Of a stretch of DNA of 5,239 bases, positions 1 to 5,239 are shown piece by piece. A program made the position numbers and the translations under genes. The notes under the pieces are model-generated. The model had not been told where the DNA came from and searched no databases. It worked only from the letters and a program-made list of their open reading frames with translations. The DNA is from Ilumatobacteraceae bacterium (GTDB taxonomy: Bacteria; Actinomycetota; Acidimicrobiia; Acidimicrobiales; Ilumatobacteraceae). The stretch is taken from the NCBI GenBank assembly GCA_025464045.1, contig JAODBQ010000003.1, forward strand, positions 1 through 5,239, given 5' to 3'. Positions within the stretch are counted from its first letter, which is position 1. Each line of letters opens with the position of its first letter.

Positions 1-1101
1 CCGGCCGCGGAGGCGATGCGCGCCGGCCTGCTGCGCCTCGAGCGCCAGATCACCGCCGTCACCCGCCTCGCGCCGGGCGACCCTCGCGCGGTCGGTGGAC
101 GACTCGACCTGCGCCGCCTGCGCGCCGAGCTCGGGGACGCGACGCTCGTCGAGTACATCGACGTCGACGGCAAGCTCAACGCGGCGGTGGTCACCAGCAC
201 CCGCACCAGGCTCGTGCCGCTCGCGGACCGCGAGCCGGTGCTCGGCGTGATGGCCCACCTCGCGTTCGAGATCCGGCGCCTGTCCGCGTTCCCGAACGGC
301 CATCCCCGTGCCGGCGCGGCGATCGTGTCGTACCGGCGGACCGCCGACGAGCTGGCCGCGCTGCTCGTCACGCCGCTGCGCCTGCGCGAGGGGCCGCTGG
401 TGATCGTGCCGACGGGTCCGCTGCACTCGTTGCCGTGGTCGGCGCTCCCGGCGCTGCACCGCCGCGAAGGGGTCACGATCGCCCCGAGCGCGGCGTGGTG
501 GATGGGCACGCCTGCGCCGCTCGGACCGGTGGGGGACGGGGTGCTCCTCGTCCAGGGTCCCGATCTGCCGCACGCGCCGGGCGAGCTGCGGTCGATCGGC
601 GGCGTCCTCACCGGCGCGGCGTCGCTGCTCGGCGAGGCGGCGACGGCGGAGGGAGTGCTGCGGGCGATGTCGACGGCCGGGCTGGTGCACATCGCGGCCC
701 ACGGCTCGTTCCGCGCCGACAACCCGATGTTCTCGTCGCTGCGCCTCGTCGACGGACCGCTCTACGTCTACGACCTGCAGCGCCTGGTCCGCACGCCGCA
801 CACGGTCGTGCTGACGGCGTGCAACGCGGGGCGCAGCGGGGTCTATGGCGGCGACGAGCTGCTCGGCACGGGCGTCGCGCTGCTGTCGCTCGGCGTCCGT
901 TCGGTGATCGCCCCGTTGCTGCCGGTCCGCGACGAATCGACCGCGCCGTTCGCGGTCGACATCCATCGTGGTCTTGCTGCCGGGGCGACCCCTGCCGAGG
1001 CACTCGGACGGGCGATCGCGAACGCCTTCGCCGACGGCGACGACCCCGGCCGACTGGCCGCGGCCGCGTCGTTCCAGTGCGTCAGCCGCAAGATCACCTG
1101 A
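1..1101 (+). CDS. CHAT-domain (caspase/separase-like) protein, C-terminal part, 5' end outside window
   Basis: This is the 3' part of a CHAT-domain gene (Caspase HetF Associated with TPRs), a clan CD cysteine-peptidase-like family. The reading frame is open from base 1, so the ATG at 16 is probably internal and the true start lies upstream. 366 codons are visible, ending at TGA 1099-1101. An early segment resembles the usual CHAT entry (LVEYIDVDGKLNAAVV). It is followed by VPTGPLHSLPWSAL (around 409-450), the catalytic-His motif HIAAHGS (His codon 700-702) and the catalytic-Cys motif LTACNAG (Cys codon 820-822), 40 residues apart. A GGDELLGTGVALLSLGVRSVIAPL segment, typical of the family, comes after the Cys. 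Both dyad residues are present, so the peptidase may be active. No signal peptide or membrane segment is seen in this part. CHAT proteins often carry TPR repeats upstream; that would be off-window here. The substrate is unknown. The neighbouring sigma factor suggests a signalling or stress role, which is inference. Confidence 0.9.
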   Translation, partial: PAAEAMRAGLLRLERQITAVTRLAPGDPRAVGGRLDLRRLRAELGDATLVEYIDVDGKLNAAVVTSTRTRLVPLADREPVLGVMAHLAFEIRRLSAFPNGHPRAGAAIVSYRRTADELAALLVTPLRLREGPLVIVPTGPLHSLPWSALPALHRREGVTIAPSAAWWMGTPAPLGPVGDGVLLVQGPDLPHAPGELRSIGGVLTGAASLLGEAATAEGVLRAMSTAGLVHIAAHGSFRADNPMFSSLRLVDGPLYVYDLQRLVRTPHTVVLTACNAGRSGVYGGDELLGTGVALLSLGVRSVIAPLLPVRDESTAPFAVDIHRGLAAGATPAEALGRAIANAFADGDDPGRLAAAASFQCVSRKIT

Positions 1102-1125
1102 GCAACCCCGATCGCTGTATCTCGC

Positions 1126-1142
1126 GGCGACGCGGCGTCGTC
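1126..1142. repeat. Short inverted repeat between the CHAT and sigma genes
   Basis: The arms CGACGC (1128-1133) and GCGTCG (1135-1140) are a perfect inverted repeat around one base. As RNA it could form a stem of about 7 bp including one G-U pair, with a 3-base loop. No T-tract follows, so it is a weak terminator candidate. It lies about 60 bases upstream of the likely sigma promoter, so it could also be an operator. Such short GC palindromes arise readily by chance in DNA of this composition. Confidence 0.25.
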
Positions 1143-1200
1143 AGTGGGGCATGACATCGAGCGTCGTCGTCCGTTCAGGAGCGTGGACCGCCCAGACGCG

Positions 1201-1216
1201 TAGGCTGTCGCTCGTG
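1201..1216 (+). promoter_or_regulatory. Candidate -10 element for a leaderless sigma-factor transcript
   Basis: TAGGCT at 1201-1206 fits the actinobacterial -10 pattern TANNNT. It ends 7 bases before the GTG at 1214, so transcription would start at or next to the start codon. This is the usual geometry of leaderless actinobacterial genes and agrees with the lack of a Shine-Dalgarno sequence before this GTG. I see no convincing -35 hexamer at 16-19 bases upstream. If real, the sigma factor has its own promoter separate from the CHAT gene. Confidence 0.45.
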
Positions 1217-1798
1217 GATGCCCGGAGCGACGCCAGTGCGTCGCTGCACGACCTGGTCGGGCGGGCGTTGCAGCGCGACCAGCGGGCCTGGCAGGCCCTG
1301 GTGGAGCGGCTCAAGGGCGTTGCCTGGAAGGTCCTCTACGGCTACGACATGTCCGAGGAGGATCGCAAGGACGCCTTCGCCTCCACGTTCTTCCGGCTGT
1401 ACGAGCACCTCGACACGATCCGCGAGATCGAGAAGCTGCCCGGTTGGGTGGCCACGACGGCGCGCAACGAGGCGCACACGATCTTCCGGAGGCGCAAGCA
1501 CGCCGTGCCGATGGACGAGCTCCCGCTGCGCGACCCCCCGGTCGTCGAGGATCCGGACCGCCTCCTCGCCGACGAGCTGAGCGTCGCGCTGCACGACGCG
1601 TTCCACCGGCTCCCGCCCCAGTCCCAAGCCCTGATGCGGCTGCTCACCACCGATCCGCCACTCGCGTACGACGAGATCAGCCTCATCCTCGACATCCCAC
1701 GCGGATCCATCGGGCCACTGCGCCAACGCTGCCTGGAGCGGCTGCGCCAGAGCCCCGAGCTGACCCCCTACCTCAACGGCGGAAGCAGGCTGACATGA
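1214..1798 (+). CDS. ECF-like sigma-70 family RNA polymerase sigma factor
   Basis: This 194-residue protein probably binds core RNA polymerase and directs it to a specific promoter set. Region 2 covers about residues 26-95: a helical WQALVERL start, the acidic DMSEEDRKDAFASTFFRLYEHL core-binding helices, then LPGWVATTARNEAHTIFRRRK for -10 recognition. A short acidic linker (100-120) follows. Region 4 covers about 124-178, with LHDAFHRLPPQSQALMRLL and the helix-turn-helix YDEISLILDIPRGSIGPLRQRCLERLR. Length and two-domain form match ECF-type factors. I chose GTG 1214 because it follows a TAGGCT -10-like box and gives the usual N-terminus. ATG 1151 in the same frame is an alternative that would add 21 residues, but a GGGG run directly abuts it and leaves poor spacing. 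Any start further upstream would run into the CHAT gene. The stop overlaps the next start (ATGA), so translation of the two is probably coupled. Target promoters are unknown. Confidence 0.9.
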   Translation: MDARSDASASLHDLVGRALQRDQRAWQALVERLKGVAWKVLYGYDMSEEDRKDAFASTFFRLYEHLDTIREIEKLPGWVATTARNEAHTIFRRRKHAVPMDELPLRDPPVVEDPDRLLADELSVALHDAFHRLPPQSQALMRLLTTDPPLAYDEISLILDIPRGSIGPLRQRCLERLRQSPELTPYLNGGSRLT

Positions 1799-2244
1799 AC
1801 GACTCCGACGTCAACGACGATCTCGTGCTCACCGACCTGGTCGGAGCGATGCTCGACGCCACCGAGCGGGTGCCCGACGACGCGGTCGCGGCCGCCTACG
1901 CGGCGATCGAGATGGACGGGCTCCAGGAGGAGCTCGCCGCCCTCGTGTTCGATTCCGCGGCGGAGGACGCGCTCGTCGCGATGCGCTCGCTCGACCTCGA
2001 GAGCCGGCTGCTCAGCTTCGTCAACGACTACCTCACCCTCGACGTGGAGCTCCACGGCGACGGCACGACGATCGTCGGCCAGGTGACGCCGGCGGGAGTC
2101 CAGCGCCTCGACATCGAGCGCTTCGACGGCTCCGCGATCACGGCCGAGCTCGACGACTTCGGTCGGTTCCGGGCCACCGTGCCGCACGGGCCGATCCGCC
2201 TGCGGGTGGTCGGTCAGCTCGTCACGCCGTGGATCACCCGCTGA
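1795..2244 (+). CDS. Sigma-factor-coupled protein of unknown function (149 aa)
   Basis: The function is not known. ATG 1795 overlaps the sigma stop as ATGA, with GGAAG at 1781-1785 nine bases upstream, so it is very likely translated together with the sigma factor. Residues 1-65 are acidic and probably helical (DDLVLTDLVGAMLD, then VAAAYAAIEMDGLQEELAALVFDS). Residues 70-149 look beta-rich: LSFVNDYLTLDVELHGDGTTIVGQV, a DDFGRF turn, and GPIRLRVVGQLVTPWI at the end. That half resembles a small beta-sandwich of the carboxypeptidase-regulatory kind, by impression only. There is no cysteine, signal peptide or membrane segment, so it is not a zinc-binding HxxxCxxC anti-sigma factor or a membrane one. 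From memory, proteins of this build often follow sigma factors near CHAT or subtilase genes in Actinobacteria. A cytosolic regulator of the sigma factor is the favoured inference. Confidence 0.8.
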   Translation: MNDSDVNDDLVLTDLVGAMLDATERVPDDAVAAAYAAIEMDGLQEELAALVFDSAAEDALVAMRSLDLESRLLSFVNDYLTLDVELHGDGTTIVGQVTPAGVQRLDIERFDGSAITAELDDFGRFRATVPHGPIRLRVVGQLVTPWITR

Positions 2245-2268
2245 CCTGCGGCCACGGCTGATCGCGCG

Positions 2269-2847
2269 ATGGCGGCGGGCAGGTTCAGCAAGGCCGAGCT
2301 GCTGGCGCACCGCGGTGCGGTGGTCGACGACCTCATCGGGCCGGGCAACAAGCTGCTGTTCGTCGGGATCAACCCGGGTCTGTGGACCGCGGCGGCGCAC
2401 GCCCACTTCGCCCGTCCGGGCAACCGCTTCTGGCCCGCCCTGCACGCGGCCGGCCTGACCCCGACGGTCGTCGACGCGAGTGCCGGGATGCCCGAGGACG
2501 CCCGCCGGCAGCTGCTCGCGATCGGCGTCGGGATCTCCAACATCGTCCCGATCGCCACGGCCCGCGCGGACGAGCTGACCCGTCCGCAGCTGCGCGAGGG
2601 CGGTCGGCGGCTGGCGCGGCGGGTCGAGCACATCGGCCCGAAGGTGGTCGCCGTGCTCGGGCTCACCGCATACCGACAGGCGTTCGACCTGCCCGCCACG
2701 AGAGTCGGGCGTCAGCCGCACGACCTCGCCGGAGCCGACCTGTGGGTGCTGCCGAACCCGAGCGGATTGAACGCGCACGAGACGATCGGGACCCTCGGGA
2801 GGGCCTATCGCGAGGCGGCCGTCGCGGCGGGCGTGATCCGCGGCTGA
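2269..2847 (+). CDS. mug: G/U(T) mismatch-specific uracil-DNA glycosylase (Mug/TDG family)
   Basis: A 192-residue cytosolic base-excision repair enzyme of UDG family 2. It cuts the N-glycosidic bond of U, and more weakly T or ethenocytosine, opposite G, leaving an abasic site. Both family motifs are intact. Motif 1 is GINPG at residues 33-37, whose Asn35 corresponds to catalytic Asn18 of E. coli Mug. Motif 2 is NPSGLN at 163-168, where E. coli has NPSGLS. Between them are the conserved HFARPGNRFWPALHAAGLTP block (from residue 46), GISNIVP with a following RADELT, and the LREGGRRL helix. Length agrees with the family. The ATG at 2269 is the first possible start: an in-frame stop (that of the preceding gene) lies just upstream. 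No clear Shine-Dalgarno sequence precedes it, so it may depend on read-through from the gene 24 bases before. A link to the sigma/CHAT genes is not evident. Confidence 0.93.
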   Translation: MAAGRFSKAELLAHRGAVVDDLIGPGNKLLFVGINPGLWTAAAHAHFARPGNRFWPALHAAGLTPTVVDASAGMPEDARRQLLAIGVGISNIVPIATARADELTRPQLREGGRRLARRVEHIGPKVVAVLGLTAYRQAFDLPATRVGRQPHDLAGADLWVLPNPSGLNAHETIGTLGRAYREAAVAAGVIRG

Positions 2848-2875
2848 CCAACCGCGATCGCGTCGACACCAGGTC

Positions 2876-2901
2876 TACTGTGGCGCCTGATCCGGAGGAG
2901 G
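2876..2901 (+). promoter_or_regulatory. Possible -10 box and strong Shine-Dalgarno before the AIM24 pair
   Basis: The 58-base gap after the glycosylase holds TACTGT (2876-2881, matching TANNNT; the overlapping TCTACT at 2874 is an alternative) and then GGAGGAGG at 2894-2901. The ribosome site is the strongest in the window and lies 4-7 bases before ATG 2906, so it fixes that start. The -10 call is weaker, as no good -35 is seen. If active, it would give a leader of about 20 bases and make the AIM24 pair a separate transcription unit. Confidence 0.4.
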
Positions 2902-2905
2902 GTGC

Positions 2906-3694
2906 ATGGAACGGGTGGAGTGCTCGTGGTGCGGTGGGCAGAGCGAGCCGGGCCGGGCGAGCTGCGAGGTGTGCGGCGCGCCGCTCGACCAGACGGTGCT
3001 CGTGTCGGACTCGGGCTGGCGTGAAGCTCCCCGCCTGCGTGACATGGAGGAGTTCCGGTTCGGGTCGTCCACCTGTCAGGTCGAGGGGGAGATCGTCCCC
3101 GTCGCCGAGATCAACCTCGGTCAGGGCGATTCGATGTTCTTCGAGCACCACGTGCTGCTGTGGAAGGACGAGAACGTGCCCGTCTCGGCGATGAACACCG
3201 GCAGCCGCAGCTTCGGGGGGATGCCGTTCGTGGTCACGGTCGCCCACGGTCCCGGCAGGGTGGCGGTCTCGCGCGATGCGCCGGGCGAGATGGTCGTCCT
3301 GCCGCTGCACCCCGAGATGGAGATCGACGTGCGCGAGCACGCCTTCCTCGCCGCGTCCTCGTCGATCACCTACAGCTTCTACCGGATCAAGGGCCTGACG
3401 AACATCCTCCACGGCGGCAGCGGGATGTACATGGACCGGTTCATCACCCAGGGCGGTCCGGGGCTGCTGCTGCTGCACGGCAACGGCAACGTCTTCGAAC
3501 GCAACCTGGGCGCCGGGGAGAAGCTGATCGTCGAACCGGGTGCGTTCCTGTTCAAGGACTCCTCGGTGACGATGAACACCGTGCAGCTGCCGGTGAAGAC
3601 GGGTCTGCTGCGCCGTGGGATGTACATGGCCGAGATGGTCGGCCCCGGTCGGATCGGCATCCAATCGATGTACGTCCACCACGGGAGCGACTGA
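2906..3694 (+). CDS. Zinc-ribbon AIM24-family protein, first of a tandem pair
   Basis: A 262-residue protein with two parts. Residues 6-23 hold a zinc-ribbon-like knuckle, CSWC and CEVC (Cys 6, 9, 20, 23; CxxC-x10-CxxC), followed by CGAPLD. Residues about 48-258 form an AIM24 domain (TRAP-like beta-sandwich family), with FGSSTCQVEGE, FFEHHVLLW, IDVREH (140-145), GMYMDRF (173-179), HGNGNVF (191-197) and a terminal GPGRIGIQS. No signal peptide or membrane helix is seen. Bacterial AIM24 proteins have no firmly established biochemical role; the yeast namesake is a mitochondrial inner-membrane protein affecting cristae organisation. The start is fixed by GGAGGAGG just upstream. The stop TGA 3692-3694 shares a base with the next ATG, so the two paralogues are probably made together and may form a hetero-oligomer (inference). 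Confidence 0.88.
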   Translation: MERVECSWCGGQSEPGRASCEVCGAPLDQTVLVSDSGWREAPRLRDMEEFRFGSSTCQVEGEIVPVAEINLGQGDSMFFEHHVLLWKDENVPVSAMNTGSRSFGGMPFVVTVAHGPGRVAVSRDAPGEMVVLPLHPEMEIDVREHAFLAASSSITYSFYRIKGLTNILHGGSGMYMDRFITQGGPGLLLLHGNGNVFERNLGAGEKLIVEPGAFLFKDSSVTMNTVQLPVKTGLLRRGMYMAEMVGPGRIGIQSMYVHHGSD

Positions 3695-5106
3695 TGACGA
3701 ACTTCCCACCGCCGACGCTCGCGCCGCCGGGTGCCCGGTACACCTGCCCGTACTGCCGCCTCGAGGGCGATGCCTCTGGTACGTCGTGCACGCACTGCGG
3801 TGCACCCGTCGACATCCGCGCGCGCGTCAGCGCGAGCGGGTGGGAGGCGCAGCCGGCGATCAAGGACATGGCCAAGATCCAGTTCGGTCACAGCACCTGT
3901 CAGATCTCAGGGATGTACGTGCCCGCGGCCGAGCTGCGCCTCGCCGCGGGTGAGGGCGTGTTCTTCTCGCACAACAGCCTGCTCTGGGCGGACACCCAGG
4001 TGCAGCTCGGCAACCAGCCGCTGAAGGGCGCGTGGAACCGCAAGATGGCCGGGATGGACCTCGTGATGATGGAGGCTACGGGTCCGGGCACCCTGGCACT
4101 GGCCGACAACCACGCCGGTGAGACGATCGCCGTGCCGCTCGTGCCCGGTCGGGCGATCGACGTGCGCGAGCACCGCTTCCTCACCGCGTCGCTGAACGTC
4201 ACCTACGACTGGTACTCGCCCGGCGTCTGGTACACCACGCGCAGCGGCGACGAGACGGAGACGCACTACCCGGTCGGGATGTACGTCGACCGGTTCACCG
4301 CCACGGACACGCCCGGTCTGCTGATGCTGCACGGACGCGGCAACGTGTTCGTGCGCGACCTGCAACCCGGCCAGACGATCTGCGTGCATCCCGGTTCGTT
4401 CGTGTGGAAGGACGCGTCCGTCGCGCTGATCATGCACCTCGAACGGCCGATGAGCGGCGGCTGGTTCATGGGCTGGCAGCCGGCCACGCCGTGGCTGCGC
4501 TTCACCGGGCCCGGTCGCATCGCGGTGTCGTCGGCGTACGACCGGATGGAGGCCACCGGGCGGATCGTCAACACCTCGAACTGCACGACGATGGACTGGA
4601 ACAACCAGCGCGCCTCGATGCAGATGGACTCGATGCGCGCGGCGATGGCCGGGTCGTTCAACGACGCACCGTTCGAGGCGGCGCTGGACGCGTTCGCGGC
4701 CGCCCAGGGGTTCACCGTCGGCAAGGACAAGAACCGCGGGATCAGCAAGGGCCACGAGTACGCGCATCCAGCGGGGATCCAGATCACGTGCACCGTGGTC
4801 GACACGTCGGTCGCGACCGCCGCATTGGGCAACATCGCCGGCGTGCTCGGCTCACGCAGCTCGATGCTCACGGGCAAGCTGAACAGCCTCGTCGGTTCGA
4901 TGGCGACCCGTGGGGCGAGCGGCGGCGAACCGGTCGATGGCCTCGGCTTCCCGGCCACGTGGAAGCGCAAGGACGACAACAGCTCGGCGCTGATGATCAC
5001 CAAGAACGCACGGATGTTGACCGTCGAGATCCAGGCGCGGATGCCCGCGCAGGATCAGCTCGGCTGGCTCAAGGCGTGGGCCGCCGTCGGCCTGCCCACC
5101 GTCTGA
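3694..5106 (+). CDS. Zinc-ribbon AIM24-family protein with unrecognised C-terminal extension
   Basis: A 470-residue paralogue of the preceding gene, starting at ATG 3694 (TGATG overlap, GGGAG at 3683-3687 as ribosome site). After a Pro-rich N-terminus, CPYC and CTHC (Cys 18, 21, 32, 35) repeat the CxxC-x10-CxxC spacing. The AIM24 domain spans about 60-283, with FGHSTCQISG, FFSHNSLLW, IDVREH (155-160), GMYVDRF (195-201), HGRGNVF (213-219) and GPGRIAVSS (272-280). Compared with its neighbour it has an insertion around YSPGVWYTTRSGDETETHY and a Trp-rich piece before the final strand. Residues about 285-470 are extra. They comprise a Met-rich stretch (Met 300, 309, 311, 314, 318), a presumed alpha/beta part (DAFAAAQGFTVGKDKN, GIQITCTVVD), a Gly/Ser/Ala-rich weakly hydrophobic helix-like stretch (373-404) and a final strand ALMITKNARMLTVEIQA. 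I do not recognise this part. No signal peptide is seen, so the protein is probably cytosolic or membrane-associated. Confidence 0.88.
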   Translation: MTNFPPPTLAPPGARYTCPYCRLEGDASGTSCTHCGAPVDIRARVSASGWEAQPAIKDMAKIQFGHSTCQISGMYVPAAELRLAAGEGVFFSHNSLLWADTQVQLGNQPLKGAWNRKMAGMDLVMMEATGPGTLALADNHAGETIAVPLVPGRAIDVREHRFLTASLNVTYDWYSPGVWYTTRSGDETETHYPVGMYVDRFTATDTPGLLMLHGRGNVFVRDLQPGQTICVHPGSFVWKDASVALIMHLERPMSGGWFMGWQPATPWLRFTGPGRIAVSSAYDRMEATGRIVNTSNCTTMDWNNQRASMQMDSMRAAMAGSFNDAPFEAALDAFAAAQGFTVGKDKNRGISKGHEYAHPAGIQITCTVVDTSVATAALGNIAGVLGSRSSMLTGKLNSLVGSMATRGASGGEPVDGLGFPATWKRKDDNSSALMITKNARMLTVEIQARMPAQDQLGWLKAWAAVGLPTV

Positions 5107-5150
5107 CCGAGACCTGACCCGGGCCTGACCCAGGGCCGCCCGGGCGGGTC
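5102..5150 (+). terminator. GC-rich hairpin with 11-base tandem repeats after the AIM24 pair
   Basis: Directly after the stop are two tandem 11-base units, CCTGACCCGGG (5113-5123) and CCTGACCCAGG (5124-5134), 10 of 11 identical, and a degenerate third copy at 5102-5112 that includes the stop codon. CCCGGGC (5118-5124) can pair with GCCCGGG (5138-5144). GACCC (5116-5120 or 5127-5131) can pair with GGGTC (5146-5150) as alternatives. No T-tract follows, which is common for actinobacterial terminators. Position and stability favour an end-of-operon terminator. Confidence 0.45.
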
Positions 5151-5239
5151 GAGTCGTCAGCCCGTCGCAGTGGTCGACAGCCGTCGCAAGCCGGTAGCGG
5201 ACATCGGTTGGCCGAACGATCCTCGGTCGGGAGATGACC
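5151..5239. other. Intergenic end region with no supported gene
   Basis: About 90 bases beyond the hairpin. The octamer CCGTCGCA occurs twice (5162-5169 and 5181-5188), flanking a GTCGAC palindrome (5173-5178). An ATG at 5234 follows GGGAG without spacing and has only two codons in the window, so it cannot be judged. A minus-strand frame running in from the right edge to a stop at 5157-5159 is too short to call. Confidence 0.4.

Noticed and set aside
16..18. ATG at 16 as the true start of the CHAT gene
   Set aside because: The frame is open to base 1 with codons reading PAAEA before this ATG, and CHAT proteins usually have a long N-terminal part, so the gene most likely begins outside the window.
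968..1213. N-terminal extension of the sigma frame back to 968
   Set aside because: It overlaps the CHAT coding region in another frame, and its Arg/Pro/Ser-rich translation is typical of a shadow frame; sigma homology begins only near 1214.
1444..1794. Upstream extension of the small-protein frame to 1444
   Set aside because: It overlaps conserved sigma region 2/4 coding and reads as Arg/Pro/Ala-rich shadow sequence; ATG 1795 with its ATGA overlap is much more likely.
1..2244. A type III-E CRISPR (Craspase) locus
   Set aside because: The CHAT/sigma pairing prompted the idea, but no repeat array, gRAMP effector, Cas1 or recognisable Csx30/Csx31 is in the window.
3160..3693. Upstream extension of the second AIM24 frame to 3160
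   Set aside because: It runs out of frame through the conserved first AIM24 gene and translates to low-complexity Arg-rich sequence. ATG 3694 has a ribosome site and precedes the zinc ribbon.
1768..3805. Long minus-strand open frames (for example 1768-2778, 2663-3805, 3907-4767)
   Set aside because: They lie opposite well-supported genes, have Arg/His/Val-rich composition expected of antisense frames in GC-rich DNA, and show no recognisable domain.
5157..5239. Minus-strand gene ending at 5157-5159, or a new + strand gene at ATG 5234
   Set aside because: Only about 27 codons and 2 codons respectively are visible, with no recognisable protein, so neither can be supported.

Overview
The window is very GC-rich (roughly 70% by eye), and every supported gene is on the + strand with strong G/C third positions. 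Gene content and style point to a high-GC actinobacterium. A leaderless-looking promoter next to a GTG start, and a sigma factor of a form common in Actinobacteria, agree with this. Acidimicrobiia is my best guess, by impression only. I see no rRNA, tRNA, insertion sequence or CRISPR array.

Layout: (1) positions 1-1101 hold the C-terminal part of a CHAT-domain (caspase/separase-like) protein with an intact His/Cys pair; its N-terminus lies outside the window. (2) After a 112-base gap with a likely leaderless promoter comes an ECF-like sigma-70 factor (GTG at 1214, stop at 1798). (3) Its stop overlaps (ATGA) the start of a 149-residue protein of unknown function (1795-2244), with an acidic helical N-terminus and a beta-rich C-terminus. 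(4) A Mug-type mismatch-specific uracil/thymine DNA glycosylase follows after 24 bases (2269-2847). (5) After 58 bases with a strong Shine-Dalgarno sequence comes a tandem pair of AIM24-family proteins, each with an N-terminal CxxC-x10-CxxC zinc ribbon (2906-3694 and 3694-5106), joined by a TGATG overlap. The second carries about 185 extra C-terminal residues that I do not recognise. (6) The last 133 bases hold a GC-rich hairpin and tandem 11-base repeats, probably a terminator, and no supported gene.

The most interesting unit is CHAT protease-like protein + sigma factor + coupled small protein. It resembles in outline the type III-E CRISPR setting, where a TPR-CHAT protease cuts a partner that controls a sigma factor, but nothing CRISPR-related is visible here. 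A working idea is that the small protein controls the sigma factor and that the CHAT protein may act on it. This is inference. The glycosylase looks like ordinary DNA repair, and the AIM24 pair is a separate two-gene unit of unknown role.
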